A DNA stretch of 64,000 bases from Rhabditoides inermis (lineage: Eukaryota > Nematoda > Chromadorea > Rhabditida > Rhabditidae): assembly GCA_963966185.1 (NCBI GenBank), contig CAWZYM010000406.1, forward strand, positions 50,001 through 114,000, read 5' to 3'. Positions 51,840 through 63,200 of the stretch are shown one piece after another. Numbering within the stretch: the stretch's first letter is position 1; each line of letters opens with the position of its first letter. Made by a program: the position numbers and the translations under genes. The notes beneath the pieces are model-generated. The model made no database searches. It had not been told where the DNA came from and was given only the letters and a program-made list of their open reading frames with translations.

Positions 51840-52542
51840 CATTCACAAAATCACGCGATTTTCGCATCGCATCCTTTTTATTTTGTGCGACAAAAGCATG
51901 GAATGGTTTCTACTTGAGTTTGAGTATTCAGAATCCATGATAAACGTATTTTGATCCTATTTCCATTAACAAAAAACAGAACAATGAAGCAAATTTCGAG
52001 TATTGACATCATTCACAAAATCACGCTATTAGAGCATGCACCCGCCGAGCCCTATAGGAGAACGCCATATAGAACTTTGCGATACTCAGAAATGTGTTAC
52101 ACAATAATGGGAGGTGTCAAAGAACCTATATGAATTACAAAAACACATATAAAACAACAATCGGAAACAACAACTCGAAATCACCAACAAGCAGAGGGAG
52201 GCGGGGCAAACGACGCGCTCGGCCAATGAGAGTGCGCACAGCAGTTGGAGGCGCCAATGAGCATACGCGCTTTGGGCGGGGCTTACGTGATGCGCGTCGT
52301 CGTCGTCGTCGTCGTAAACACGTTTAGTGGCAGAGTGAGCGAAACGCTCTTTTTTGTATTTTTGATACCACAATCGATATTTTTATTTCTCGAATCATAC
52401 TCATTGGTCTTAACAAATGATATTCTAACCAAAAAACACATACTATGGGGTATATCGTATTGGGATAGAGGAAGTGGTGTGTGGCTTGGCTGCGCGCGCC
52501 AAAGATCAAAACAAACGGGCGGCGCTGCGCGCCGCCCCTAAT
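51840..52542. other. Right part of the non-satellite island
   Basis: Contains the second copy of the ~160-bp flanking repeat (51,860-52,015), GC-rich boxes (GGGCGGGGC near 52,275), a (GTC)n run (about 52,298-52,314) and ends in a 9-bp-stem hairpin GGGCGGCGC-TGC-GCGCCGCCC followed by CTAA and T (52,517-52,542). The end resembles that at 2,120-2,144. Satellite resumes directly afterwards. No gene recognised. Confidence 0.5.
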
Positions 52543-52735
52543 GATTAGTTATCACGGATCTAATATTATAAAATCTCTACTCTCGCCTTTGATCACAGAC
52601 AGCCGCTCCGCGCGCCTCAGCGGTCAAATTCTATCAGTAGCTGGTTGACAATTATTATAAAACAAAGATATAATGAGAGAGAAAAAGAGTGAGAAATAAA
52701 AAGAGAGAGAAAGAGAGAGAGAGAAAGAGAGAGAG

Positions 52736-52766
<31 letters not shown>

Positions 52767-53640
52767 AAGAGAGTGTGAAAGATCAGAGAGTCGGAGAAAA
52801 TGCATATCAGAAGGCGCTCCGGCACGCTTCGCGCGCCTCCGCGGTCAAAGCCGATCAGTAGATCAGTAATTATAATAATAATACATTGATCACTGAAACT
52901 GATATGCATTTTCTCCGATTCTCTGATCTTTCACTCTCTCGTATGCACATAGAAAGCGCTTCGGCACGCTCCGCGCGCCTCCGCGGTCAAAGTATATCAG
53001 TAGATCAGTAATTATAATAATACATTGATCCCTGAAACTGATATGCATTTTCTCCGATTCTCTGAGCTTTCATTCTCTCGTATGCACATAGAAAGCGCTT
53101 CGGCACGCTCCGCGCGCCTCCGCGGTCAAAGTATAGCAGTAGATCAGTAATAATAAGAATATATTGATCACTGCGGGGCCGGGTTGGCCAAGTGAATAGC
53201 GTCACAGCTTGCTAAGTGAACGGTCGCTTGTTCGATTCCCCTCGCTGGCAATTGTTCTACCGAATTCCACTACCTCCCGGTGGGGCGCGTGAACCCACTC
53301 TCACCCTTTGAGAGCCCTACCATCGGCGGCGGCAGTCTTTCAAGATCTTCTACCACGCCTCGCATCCGGAACTGGTCACTTCGCGATGTTCACGCCCATC
53401 TACCATGAACAGTCAGGACTCGCGCCGCACTGTTCCAGCCAAGGAGCTTCAATACCCCACTGTAGGATACATGTCGGAATCAGGCTGATAAACAAACAAC
53501 ATTGATCACTGCTACTGATATGAATTTTCTCCGACTCTCTGATCGTTCACTTTCTCGTATGCACATAGAAAGCGCTCCGGCACGCTTCGCGCGCCTCCGC
53601 GGTCAAAGTCGATCAGTAGATCAGTAATAATAAGACTGTC
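52543..53640 (+). repeat. Satellite array 8 (110- and 139-bp types) with GA tract
   Basis: One 110-bp-type unit, a GA-rich tract (52,670-52,775) and about five 139-bp monomers, interrupted by SINE copy 2. No genes. Confidence 0.85.
53174..53500 (+). mobile_element. tRNA-derived SINE, copy 2
   Basis: 327 bp with the same A box and a one-base-changed B-box region (CTTGTTCGATTCC), lacking about 45 bp near the 3' end relative to copy 1. Flanked by ATTGATCACTG (53,163-53,173 and 53,501-53,511), at the same position in the satellite monomer as copy 1. Confidence 0.83.
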
Positions 53641-54115
53641 ATGGTTGAAACTTGCAGGTTCGCGACAGTATTATTTGTCAAAAGTAATTACACAACAAGA
53701 GGCAAAACTAATTCTTAGGTGAAAAGCTTTCGCTGCGGACAGCACCAAAAATCGGCGAATTTTGAGGTTTTTCTACCAAATATAGGCAATGAGTGTAATT
53801 GGAGAGTAATCACAGGGTGGACTGCGTCCTGAAGTGATATGTAAACTTTCTGAAAAGTTTCACGCAAATCGGTTCAGTAGAAACGGAAATATGCACGCGG
53901 ACACACAAGAAAAAGTGCAAAAGTGACAATTTTTGGTGGTTTTTCTACCAAATATGGGCGTTGAGAGGGAGTTGAGAGGTGCCTGAAATTTGATGTCGTC
54001 CTTGGGAAAGAACACAACTTTCTACCAAGTTTCATGCGATTTGGTTGAGTTTGAAGCTAGTTATGACTCTGGAATGACGTACGGACACCATAGGACATTT
54101 TAGTAGAAAAGGCGA
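53641..54115. other. Non-satellite stretch before cassette copy 7
   Basis: About 475 bp with recurring phrases such as TTTTCTACCAAATAT (twice) and AAGTTTCACGCAAATCGG, ending in CGGACACCATAGGACATTTTAG. It replaces the B module here. The TTTACCAAATATGG phrase also occurs near 63,417. No coding region seen. Confidence 0.5.
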
Positions 54116-54390
54116 CTAGCGCGCTTCGCGCGCTAGAAATATAGGTATAAAATAGAGGAGAAAATTATCTATCGATTGATATATAGATTGACTTGATATG
54201 TGCTCTGGAAGTGCTATTAGGAGATGTGCTAAAAGTGCTGTTGTCAGAGCCTTCCAAAAATGAGTGATCTTTATTGTATTTCCTTAATTTTGAATTACAG
54301 TATTAACAAATGTTTGAACAGTGTCAATGTCTAACAGTAGCTGGTTGATAATTTTTGATTCTCGACTGATATTATCTTACCTATGCTCAT
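54116..54390 (+). repeat. Cassette copy 7
   Basis: Hairpin 54,116-54,136, TATAAAATAG 54,146-54,155, GAATTACAG with AG at 54,300 (154 bp). Similar to copy 6 and continues where copy 6 is cut off. Confidence 0.62.
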
Positions 54391-55629
54391 AGAAGGCGCT
54401 CCGAGATGCAGCCGAAGACTATCGGTATATGAGTGATAACTATGTCATAACTAAACTACATTTTCCGTTTCTCCGCTTCTCTCTCTCTCTCTCTCTCTTT
54501 GCTCTAGAAGGCGCTCCGGCACACTACCGTGCCTCCGCGGTCAAAGCCTATCAGTAGATCAAAAATAATAATATATTGATCACTGATACTGTTTTGCGTT
54601 TTCTCCGACTCTCTGATATTTCACTCTTTCGTATGTACATAAGAGGCGCTCCGGCACGCTCCGCGCGCCTCCGCGTTAAAACTCTATTAGTAGATCAGTA
54701 ATTATAATAATACACATATATAATACATTATATAATGTAATACATTTATATTACATATATAATATATAATACATATAATACATATATAATAATAATACAA
54801 TGATCACTGATACAGACATGCATTTTCTTATACTCTCTGATCTTTCACTTTCTCGTCATAAAATCTCTACTCTCGCCTACGATCATAGATAGCCGCTCCG
54901 CGCGCCTCCGCGGTTAAAATCTATCAGTAGCTGGTTGACAATGATTAGTTATCACGGATCTGATATTATAAAATATCTACTCTCACCTTTGATCACAGAC
55001 AGCCGCTCCGCGCGCCTCAGCGGTCAAATTCTATCAGTAGCTGGTTGCCAATGATTAGTTATCACGGATCTAATATTATAAAATCTTTTCTCTCGCCTTT
55101 GATCACAGACAGCCGCTCCGCGCGCCTCAGAGGTCAATTTCTATCAGTAGCTGGTTGACAATGATTAGTTATCACGGATCTAATATTATAAAATCTCTAC
55201 TCTCGCTTTTGATCACAGACAGCCGCTCAGCGCTCCTCAGCGGTCAAATTCTATCAGTAGCTGGTTGACAATGATTAGTTATCACGGATCTAATATTATA
55301 AAATCTCTACTCTCGCCTTTGATCACAGACAGCCGCTCCGCGCGCCTCCGCGGTCAAATCCTATCAGTAGCTGGTTGACAATGATTAGTTATCACGGATC
55401 TAATATTAAAAAAATCTACTCTCGCCTACGATCATAGACAGCCGCTCCGCGCGCCTCCGCGGTCAAAGTATATCAGTATATCAGTAATAATAAGATTATA
55501 TTGATCACTGCTACTGATATGAATTTTCTCCGAATCTCTGAGCGTTCATATTCTCGTATGCACATAGAGAGCGCTCCGGCACGCTTCGCGCGCCTCCGCG
55601 GTCAAAGCCGATCAGTAGATCAGTAGATC

Positions 55630-55666
<37 letters not shown>

Positions 55667-55824
55667 CTAGAAAGCGCTCCGGCACACCGCGGTCAAAGTT
55701 TATCAGTAGATCATAATAAGTTTTATCAGTAGATCATAATAGTATGTACATGGAGGGCGCTCCGGCACGCACCGCGCGCCTCCGCGGTCAAAGTCGATTA
55801 GTAATTCAGTAATAATTACAACCA
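54391..55824 (+). repeat. Satellite array 9, including 110-bp tandem repeat
   Basis: Diverged 139-bp monomers, an AT-rich simple tract (54,710-54,795), then five or more 110-bp monomers: CTGGTTGACAATGATTAG anchors at 54,933, 55,043, 55,153, 55,263 and 55,373, spaced exactly 110 bp. A short GA tract lies at 55,632-55,660. Confidence 0.85.
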
Positions 55825-56447
55825 GCGCGGCAGCGCTGGTTGGTTTGTGTTAACCCTAGTCGCGCGCTAGAATCGGCAAAAGGCGATTGAACGAAAGGTT
55901 CCTTAGAATCTTTACGAGAACAATGTGATGCTGATAGATGTTATCAGGATGTTAGAAAATGGTTAAGTTTTGATTTTGGTAACGCTAGCTGTTGTAGGAA
56001 GCGAGATACGCGCGCGCGCCCCCTGAGGGGCAGGCAATCCCCCGTGTACGGAACGTTTTCTAGGGGGGGGGGGGGGTGGCGCGCACCGGCTGCCCCCAGC
56101 AGACAGGAGGTGCACAATCCGCACTGCCTGTGGATTGCACTGATATCGTTTAGATCGCGTGCTCTGCCGTGCGCACAGTGGTGTTGTGGTTAGCGATTGC
56201 GCCCGTTGAGACACATGGCTCGAGTTCGGTTCCGGCTAGTGGCAAACCTTTTGTAATATATGATTTTACATAGAAATGACATTGGAATTGTAAATTTTCC
56301 CATCAGCAATACCAAAACTCTTTATTGCAAATTTTATACAATTTTGGACTCAACAAGGTGGGTGAACTGTTGGATTTCTTAAAAAAAATGTTTTGTGGTT
56401 CATGTTAATGTACATAGATTTATACGAAATCCAATAAAAGTACATTC
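55825..56447. other. Non-satellite island with GC palindrome and tRNA-like head
   Basis: Begins with palindrome CCAGCGC-GGCA-GCGCTGG, contains a 13-15 bp G-run (about 56,060) and a tRNA-like stretch at 56,174-56,252 with an A-box-like TGTGGTTAGCG and B-box-like AGTTCGGTTCC. The latter probably belongs to another tRNA-derived SINE; no clear target duplication found. No protein gene seen. Confidence 0.4.
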
Positions 56448-56749
56448 ATTATCTTTTAAAAGGACTTCCGTAAGAGAAGAGTTTGTGTTACTTAACGTAA
56501 TGCAACAAAAGCTCATGCATTTTATCAATCGAAATAGTACACAAACCTGCTCCAATAGTTCAACAAGTTAAATATAATCGATCGGATACCGAAATCAATT
56601 TCCCGACATACAACATTTGCTCGCATTAGTTTTTATTGCAGAAAGAGCAGGTTTGTTTACTGTTTCGATTGATAAAATGCATGAGCTTTTGTTGCATTAC
56701 GTTAAGTAACACAAACTCTTCTCTTACGGAAGTCCTTTTAAAAGATAAT
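56448..56749. mobile_element. Foldback element B with 105-bp inverted arms
   Basis: Arms 56,448-56,552 and 56,645-56,749 are inverted copies with only a few differences, separated by 92 bp. Related to element A at 846-1,200 (shared TTTAAAA.G.ACTT.CGTAA, CAAAAGC.CATGCAT and ACACAAACCTGC). Satellite resumes directly at its right end. Confidence 0.8.
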
Positions 56750-57217
56750 AAGACTATATTTATCACTGCTACTGATATGCATTTTCTCCAACTCTCTGAT
56801 CTTTCACTATCTCGTATGCACATAGAAAGCGCTCCGGTACGCTTCGCGCGCCTCCGCGGTCAAAGCCTACCAGTAGATCAGTAATTATAATAATATAATG
56901 TCACTGCTACTGATATGCATTCTCTCCTACTCTCTGATCTTTCACTCTCTCGTATACACATAGAAAGCGCTCCGGCACGCTTCGCGCGCCTCCGCGGTCA
57001 AAGTCGATCAGTAGATCAGTAATAATAAGAATATATCGATCACTGCTACTGATATGCATTTTCTCCATTTCTCTGATCTTTCACTCTCTCGTATGCACAC
57101 AGAGGGCGCTCCGGCACACTCCGCGGTAAAAGCCTATCCGTAGCTGGTTCACAATTACTGTTTATTATAGATACAAGTATAATTTATAGTTATCACTGGT
57201 CTAATATTATAAAATAT
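56750..57217 (+). repeat. 139-bp satellite array 10
   Basis: Three monomers, then the usual bridge into GA repeats. Confidence 0.85.
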
Positions 57218-57244
57218 AAGAGAGAGAAAGAAAGAGAGAGAGAC

Positions 57245-57314
<70 letters not shown>

Positions 57315-57436
57315 GCAGCTGGTTAAAATTATTATTGATTTTAGATCCAAGTAGACTTCATAGTTATCACTAATCTAAAATCATATTATAAAGAGAGATA
57401 GAGGAAGAGAGGGAGAGAGAGAGAGAAAAAGACGAA

Positions 57437-57476
<40 letters not shown>

Positions 57477-57485
57477 GGAGAGAGG

Positions 57486-57519
<34 letters not shown>

Positions 57520-57537
57520 CGAAAAAGAGAGAGATGA
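57218..57537. repeat. (GA)n tract 6
   Basis: Two GA-rich tracts with the GATGAGCAGCTGGTT spacer. Confidence 0.93.
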
Positions 57538-57749
57538 GTTACATAGTATTTCGCCTCGCCTCACTTCCCTGAATGAATATAGAATGACGTGAGTGCATAA
57601 AGTAATGTTTTATTGTATGTGCTCAGAAAAAAAAAATTTGCACAGTTTGTTGGAGTGTGGTGAGCTGTTTTGTAGTGCGTGGTGATGTTCTCGCTCATTT
57701 GCACAATTGACTGTCTTTTTCTCTGACATCAGACAGACTGGCAGCATCA
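57538..57749 (+). repeat. B module copy 7, truncated
   Basis: Only the first ~210 bp, cut at CAGACTGGCAGC before the AATAAA, then straight into the 110-bp satellite. Confidence 0.8.
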
Positions 57750-58122
57750 AATGCTTTCAGTAGCTGGTTGACAATGATTAGTTATCACGGATCTAATATT
57801 ATAAAATATCTACTCTCGCCTATGATCACAGACAGCCGCTCCGCGCGCCTTCGCGGTCAAATTCATCAGTAGCTGGTTGACAATGATTAGTTATCACGGA
57901 TCTAATATCATAAAATATCTACTCTCGCCTATGATCATAGACAGCAGCTCCGCGCGCCTCCGCGGTCAAATCCTATCAGTAGCTGGTTGACAATGATTAG
58001 TTATCACGGATCTAATATTATAAAATATCTACTCTCGCCTATGATCACAGACAGCCGCTCCGCGCGCCTTCGCGGTCAAATTCTATCAGTAGCTGGTTGA
58101 CAATGATTAGTTATCACGGATA
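57750..58122 (+). repeat. 110-bp satellite array
   Basis: Three to four 110-bp monomers with CTGGTTGACAATGATTAGTTATCACGG-type core, ending at ATCACGGATAGGG. Confidence 0.88.
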
Positions 58123-59667
58123 GGGACCACAATGAGATTTTCAAATATTTGGATATGGTATAGCAATAAATTCATAAATGTGGTCCATTTAAAGCTAATT
58201 TCAATAATATATAATGCTCGTAGGGTTCATCGTTCACATTGCACTCTAATTTCGCACGGCGCCGCGCCCCAGAGCGCGCGCTCACATAGGGAAAGTGCGA
58301 CAGAGGGCGGCTAGATCAAAGCACTGATGACGTCATCGATAGTCGTGCAGTGTTTGAAGTTTATGCTAATTTATCTCAGGTGACAGGTGATCGACTACAG
58401 GTGAGACGGTACCTGGCAGGTACTCAGGACCTAAGGTGTCATTGGTGAAAGGAATGAGAGAATTAAAAATAGTGTTTCTAAGAAGTTGAAACTTAGGTCT
58501 ACTGTATTTTACGTTTTGCATCTTACCTGATTGATCCTGTCAGCGGTCAATATGCTCAACTGCAAAAATGAGCCACATTTAGTTGAAAATCGAGGTTTTT
58601 TGAAAAAGTGAAATCCTTCTACAGTGAAGCAAAAAATCTGAATCTTTGTCAGTAAATATTAGTTTTTGAGTTATGAATTACTGTGTAAAATCCAGGTCTG
58701 AACTATTATGTAGTAAGGGATTGTAGTTGATCTAGTGAATCATGAAATATGATTTTTATTTTCAGTAATAGGGTTGAGCATACGTGTTTGTGTTGATTGT
58801 GGCTAAGAGAGTAAATTACCATAAAAATTTGAAAAATTATTATTGAAAACGAAAGAAGTTATGATCGAAAATGTAAAATTTTCACGAAAATTTGAATATT
58901 TGTATTTTGAAAACGGAATAAGTTTTTCATTTGAAATTGAAATGGTGTGAACGGCCAAGTGTCTTCTATCATCAGCTGAAGTTTGAAATTTTAGTCTTCA
59001 AAACTAACAAAGATATTCAAGGTTTTTGCGTTTTGCATCTTACGTGATTGATCCTGTCAGAAAATGAAAAATGCTGTAAAACTTTTTTGAACTGGTATTT
59101 GAAAATGAAACTGTAAAACTGTGAATAACATGCATGTTTCTTGTTACTGTGCAAGTTTCATGAAAAAATATGAAGTTTGAAGGTAGGTTTACATAGAAGT
59201 GGACCATGTTGTTAGTGAACCCATTTAAGGAATTGAGATTTAAGGAATAGGAATCCATGCTTATGTGTGTATGTTAAAAGTGATTAGTTGATCTTAAGTT
59301 TGTAGTTTGAGTGTGAAAAGTTTCTTCAGTATTGAGTTATGTCCTTCTGAAATTTTGGAAATTCTATATAAACCCTTATAAGGAGTTATTGGAATGAGTC
59401 CTAGTGATGTGTGTCAAATCAATATAGTGTGCTGAGTCTAAGTTTACAGTATGAGATTCACATCTTAGAACATGGACTGAGCATATGAGTGAAAAGTTTT
59501 TCAGGCTATGTCAAGTTGTTAGTAAAGTCATACGGTAAGTAGAGGTGTGAGCGTGAAAATGAAACGATTGCATGCGGTCACCATAAGAGTGTCAAGTTTA
59601 GAGTATGAGCTGTGTAGGTGTAATAGTGACTGAGCTACATGTTGTGACCGAGCCACAAACACCGACC
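58123..59667. other. AT-rich gene-free region
   Basis: No convincing gene. A TTTTGCATCTTAC.TGATTGATCCTGTCAG phrase occurs twice (about 58,513 and 59,030), indicating an old ~520-bp repeat. TGATGACGTCAT lies near 58,326. The frame at 59,040-59,258 is short, AT-rich and unsupported. Confidence 0.4.
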
Positions 59668-59815
59668 ATAGCAAATTTTATATAGGCCGGCCAGGCGACT
59701 AGCGGGCCGGAGGCTCGCTTCGCTCGCCTCCGGCCCGCTAGTGGCGGCGGCTTCGCCGCCGCACTGCGCTTCGAGGCTCGCGCGCCTTCGGCGCGCTCGC
59801 CTCTTCGCGTCAACT
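59668..59815. repeat. Triple GC palindrome after CCATAGCAAATTTTA
   Basis: The motif at 59,667-59,681 is followed by three consecutive hairpins: 59,698-59,742 (16-bp perfect stem ACTAGCGGGCCGGAGG), 59,743-59,762 (GGCGGCGG/CCGCCGC type) and 59,773-59,803 (imperfect). A close relative is at 62,260-62,395. Confidence 0.7.
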
Positions 59816-59869
59816 CATCAAAAACTCCAATCTGAACTCTCCTATGGCTCTAATCCACATCAGACAATG

Positions 59870-60270
59870 AAATCTAAAGTTTTATAGTTGTTTACATTTT
59901 TGTTTACTTGTTTACCTGACTTGTAAACACTATGTTTGAACTCTCCTGCAGGTTTAGTATCAATTAGATCCCAAAATCGCTAGTTTTGGAGTTGTTTACA
60001 ACTTTGTTTACTTGTTTACTTGTCATGTAAACATCAGATATGAACTCTTCATCGAGTCTAGTACACTTTAGATATCAAAATCTATAGTTTTGGAGTTGTT
60101 TACAAATTTGTTTACTCGTTTACCTGACTTGTAAACACTATCTTTGAACTCTCCTGCAGGTTTAGTATCGATATCAAAATCAGGAGATTTGGACTTGTTT
60201 ACTTTTTTGTTTACTTGTTTACCTAAGTTGTTTACCTAAAAATTGTATTTATTTACTTGTTGCCTGTACC
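59870..60270 (+). repeat. Tandem TTGTTTAC-rich repeat, block 1
   Basis: Repeats built on GTTGTTTAC...TTGTTTACTTGTTTAC. At least 12 TGTTTAC heptamers lie between 59,881 and 60,240. TGTTTAC/GTAAACA is the forkhead (FOXO/DAF-16) core. Confidence 0.7.
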
Positions 60271-60990
60271 AAGTATGAACCTTGTACCTCAAAAAATACC
60301 CCAGTTATCGATTTTAAAGTGTTTCTGAGTAATTAAAAAGTGAAATTTTGAAAATTAAATAAAATTCAAAAAATAGATAAAAATCTGGTGATTTGTATAG
60401 CAGATGTTATTGTTGTACTGATAATTAAATGATAAAATCCAGCTTCCAACTGTCTCATTAGCGGACACAGTAGATGGTTTTGTAATCTGGCTCTGAAAAC
60501 AGGCACTTATATTGAGTGGTGTTTACTTCTTTGTTTACTTGTTTACTTAACTTGTTTACATAAAGTTAGTTACTTGTCTACATGTTAGTTGTAGAAAATA
60601 TCAGTACTGTATCATGTTTGTGGATCACAGTTATGAGTACTGAAACCTAAAAAATGCTCGAAAAATCGATATTTTCAGGTGTATCTACCTGTGCAGGTGA
60701 GCTGGGTTAATGAAAATGGAACGATTGCGTACGGTCAAGGGACCCATCAAATCGTGCCGAGTTGACAAAGATCGGACTTTTGAGACTTGAGATATGAGCC
60801 TGGAAAAACATACATACGCCATAGCAAATTTTATATAGCCCCTGCCGCCGGGGCGAAAAGGCGACGAAACTTTTAAAATTCTAAAAATATTCATAGTAGA
60901 TGATATGAGTGTACTGATAATTAAATTATGAAATGAAACTCTTAACTGTCAATTAGGCGAAAGTTATGACATGCCCAATGAGTCGTGAGT
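60271..60990. other. Gene-free stretch with another CCATAGCAAATTTTA motif
   Basis: A few GTTTAC motifs near 60,530-60,560 and a CCATAGCAAATTTTATATAG motif near 60,820, followed by a short CCTGCCGCCGGGGCG segment instead of a long palindrome. No gene seen. Confidence 0.4.
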
Positions 60991-61495
60991 AGTGTTTGGA
61001 CCAAATTACCGGTTTATTTCTGGTTAACCAGAAATTTGGCGCCCTTTTCAAAACCAGCGTCATTTAAAACCAGAAAAAATTGGCCAGGTCATTGGCCGGA
61101 CCAGATATTTCTGGTTTTCGGTCGAAAAAACCAGAAATTTCTGGTTCTGGTTTTCATTTGGCCAGTACTGGTTTTGGTTTGGCGGTCGTTCGAGAAATGT
61201 GACGTCTCATTGTCATTTAGCCATGAAATGTCCTCATCATACCTCATCTCATTCGAGAATCGAGAAATGATATTGACCGGTCCAAAAAACCAGAGGTACA
61301 AACTACAAAACCAGAAATTTCTGGTTTTTTGAAAACCAGAAATTTCTGGTTCTGGTTCTGGTTTGGCCAGATTTCTCAAAACCGGTTTATTTTGGCCGGT
61401 CATTTCTCTGGCCAACCAGAAAATAACCGGTCATTGGTTTTATTTTGGCCGGTCATTCGACCAGAAATCTGGTCGATAAATTGGTCCAAACACTA
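60991..61495. mobile_element. hAT-type MITE, 505 bp
   Basis: Terminal inverted repeats TAGTGTTTGGACCAA / TTGGTCCAAACACTA and an 8-bp target duplication GTCGTGAG (60,983-60,990 and 61,496-61,503) are diagnostic of hAT elements. The interior is filled with ACCAGAAATTTCTGGTT-type palindromes. ORFs inside are by-products of these repeats; no transposase. Confidence 0.9.
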
Positions 61496-62259
61496 GTCGT
61501 GAGAGAACAGACTATAATATGAGCTGAGATGTAAACATGAGGTGAACACGCAATGTGCGGCCGAAATATCGGCCAACGGCCGGAATAACAGCCAACTTCC
61601 ATTGAAAAAAGACAGTCATTGCACCATTTGGGTTCAAGGACCGAAAATTTTGAAAATTCGTAATAAATCGTAGAAAAGTGTTAGAGATTTGAGAATAATT
61701 GCAGGTATAGTGATAAACGTCTAGATTTACTGACAGTCCTCAGAATCTACCACTACTGAATCTGAAGACGTGGCGATCGTTCAAAAGTGCATAAAACCCT
61801 GCAGACCAAGGAATCGGCCACGAAGGAATCGACTTGGTTCTAATAAAGGGACTGAATTTGATCTTTTGCTGTTTACTTGTTTACGTCAGAAACAAACAAC
61901 ACAATCAAACTCTGTATTTTGTGTACTTCATGTTAGAGACTTTTAAAACACATTTCTGAGTTGTTTACTTATTTGTTTACTTGTTTACTGTTGTTGTTCA
62001 CCAAAAAAATTAAACTTGTTCATTTGTTACCTGTACCAAGTATGAAGTCTCTAGGTCGAAAACTGACAGAGTTCATATAGAAGTATCACAAATTTCAGAT
62101 TTCAAGTCCAGAGTTGTTAGTGAACCCATATAAGGAGTTATGCAAATGAGATGCAAAGTTAGGTGTGCCGTATCATAGACCACCAAAGCTTAAGTCTAGA
62201 AGGTCAGCTCGAGATCTCTATTCAGAAACTCTGTACGTGAGCGGACAACAAACAAACGC
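61496..62259. other. Gene-free region with TTGTTTAC block 2
   Basis: No gene. GTTTAC repeats at about 61,868-61,996. A phrase similar to 60,240-60,290 (TTACCTGTACCAAGTATGAA) near 62,024. Confidence 0.4.
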
Positions 62260-62400
62260 CATAGGGAATTTTAGGGGGGGAGAGAGGCGATAGCGGCCGG
62301 AGGCTCGCTTCGCTCGCCTCCGGCCGCTAGTGGCGGCGCTTCGCGCCGCGTTCGCTCCAAGGCTCGCGCGCCTTCGGCGCGCTCGCCTTTCCGCTGTATA
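62260..62400. repeat. GC palindrome cluster, second copy
   Basis: CCATAGGGAATTTTAGG, then a perfect palindrome 62,291-62,329 (TAGCGGCCGGAGG arms), GGCGGCGC/GCGCCGC, and the GGCTCGCGCGCCTTCGG hairpin. Stem sequences differ from 59,698-59,742 but pairing is retained. Confidence 0.7.
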
Positions 62401-62429
62401 ACCTCTAAATATTTACCTATAACATAACT

Positions 62430-63200
62430 TTAAACAACAAATCTGGACTCAGTACCCAGTCTAGTACACGTTAGATACCTATTAAATCAGATTTGTACTT
62501 GTTTATTTTTTTGTTTACTTGTTTGTATGTTTGAATAAACAATAAAATCGAACTGAGTACTTTGTATACTGCACGTTAGAGACCCTTTAAAACACATTTC
62601 TGAGTTGTTTACAAAGTTGTTTACTTGTTTGCTTTTTTTTGTAAACAACAAATATAATTTCAGTACTTGGTCTAGTACACGTTAGAAACCTTTAAAATGA
62701 TACTCGGAGTTGTTTACTTATTTGTTTACTTGTTTACAAGCCAAATAAACAACAAAATCGAACTGAGTACTTCGTTTACTAAATGTTAAAGACCTTTAAA
62801 ACAAATTTCTGAGTTGTTTACAAACTTGTTTACTTGTTTACTTCACTTGTAAACAACAAATATGAACGCAGTACTTGGTCTAGTACACGTTAGATACCTT
62901 TAAAATGAGATTTGAAGTTGTTTATTTATTTGTTTACTTGTTTACATCAGAAACAAACAACAAAATCGAACTCAGTAATTTGTGTACTACATGTTAGAGA
63001 CCTTTAAACTACCTTTTTGAGTTGTTTACATACTTGTTTACTTGTTTACTTCAGTTGTAAACAACAAATCTGATCTCAGTACTTGGTCTAGTACACGTTA
63101 GATACCTTAAAAATGAGATTTGGAGTTGTTTACTTATTTGTTTACTTGTTTACTGTTGTTGTTTACCAAAAAAATTGAACTTGTTTATTTGTTACCTGTA
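62430..63200 (+). repeat. Tandem TTGTTTAC-rich repeat, block 3
   Basis: About 115-120-bp units in two alternating types (with ...CAGTACTTGGTCTAGTACACG and with ...AAACAACAAAATCGAACT), each carrying several TTGTTTAC/GTAAACA motifs. Confidence 0.75.

Noticed and set aside
60985..61415. 115- and 108-codon frames in the hAT MITE
   Set aside because: Both arise from the palindromic CCAGAAATTTCTGG repeats and are near mirror images on opposite strands.
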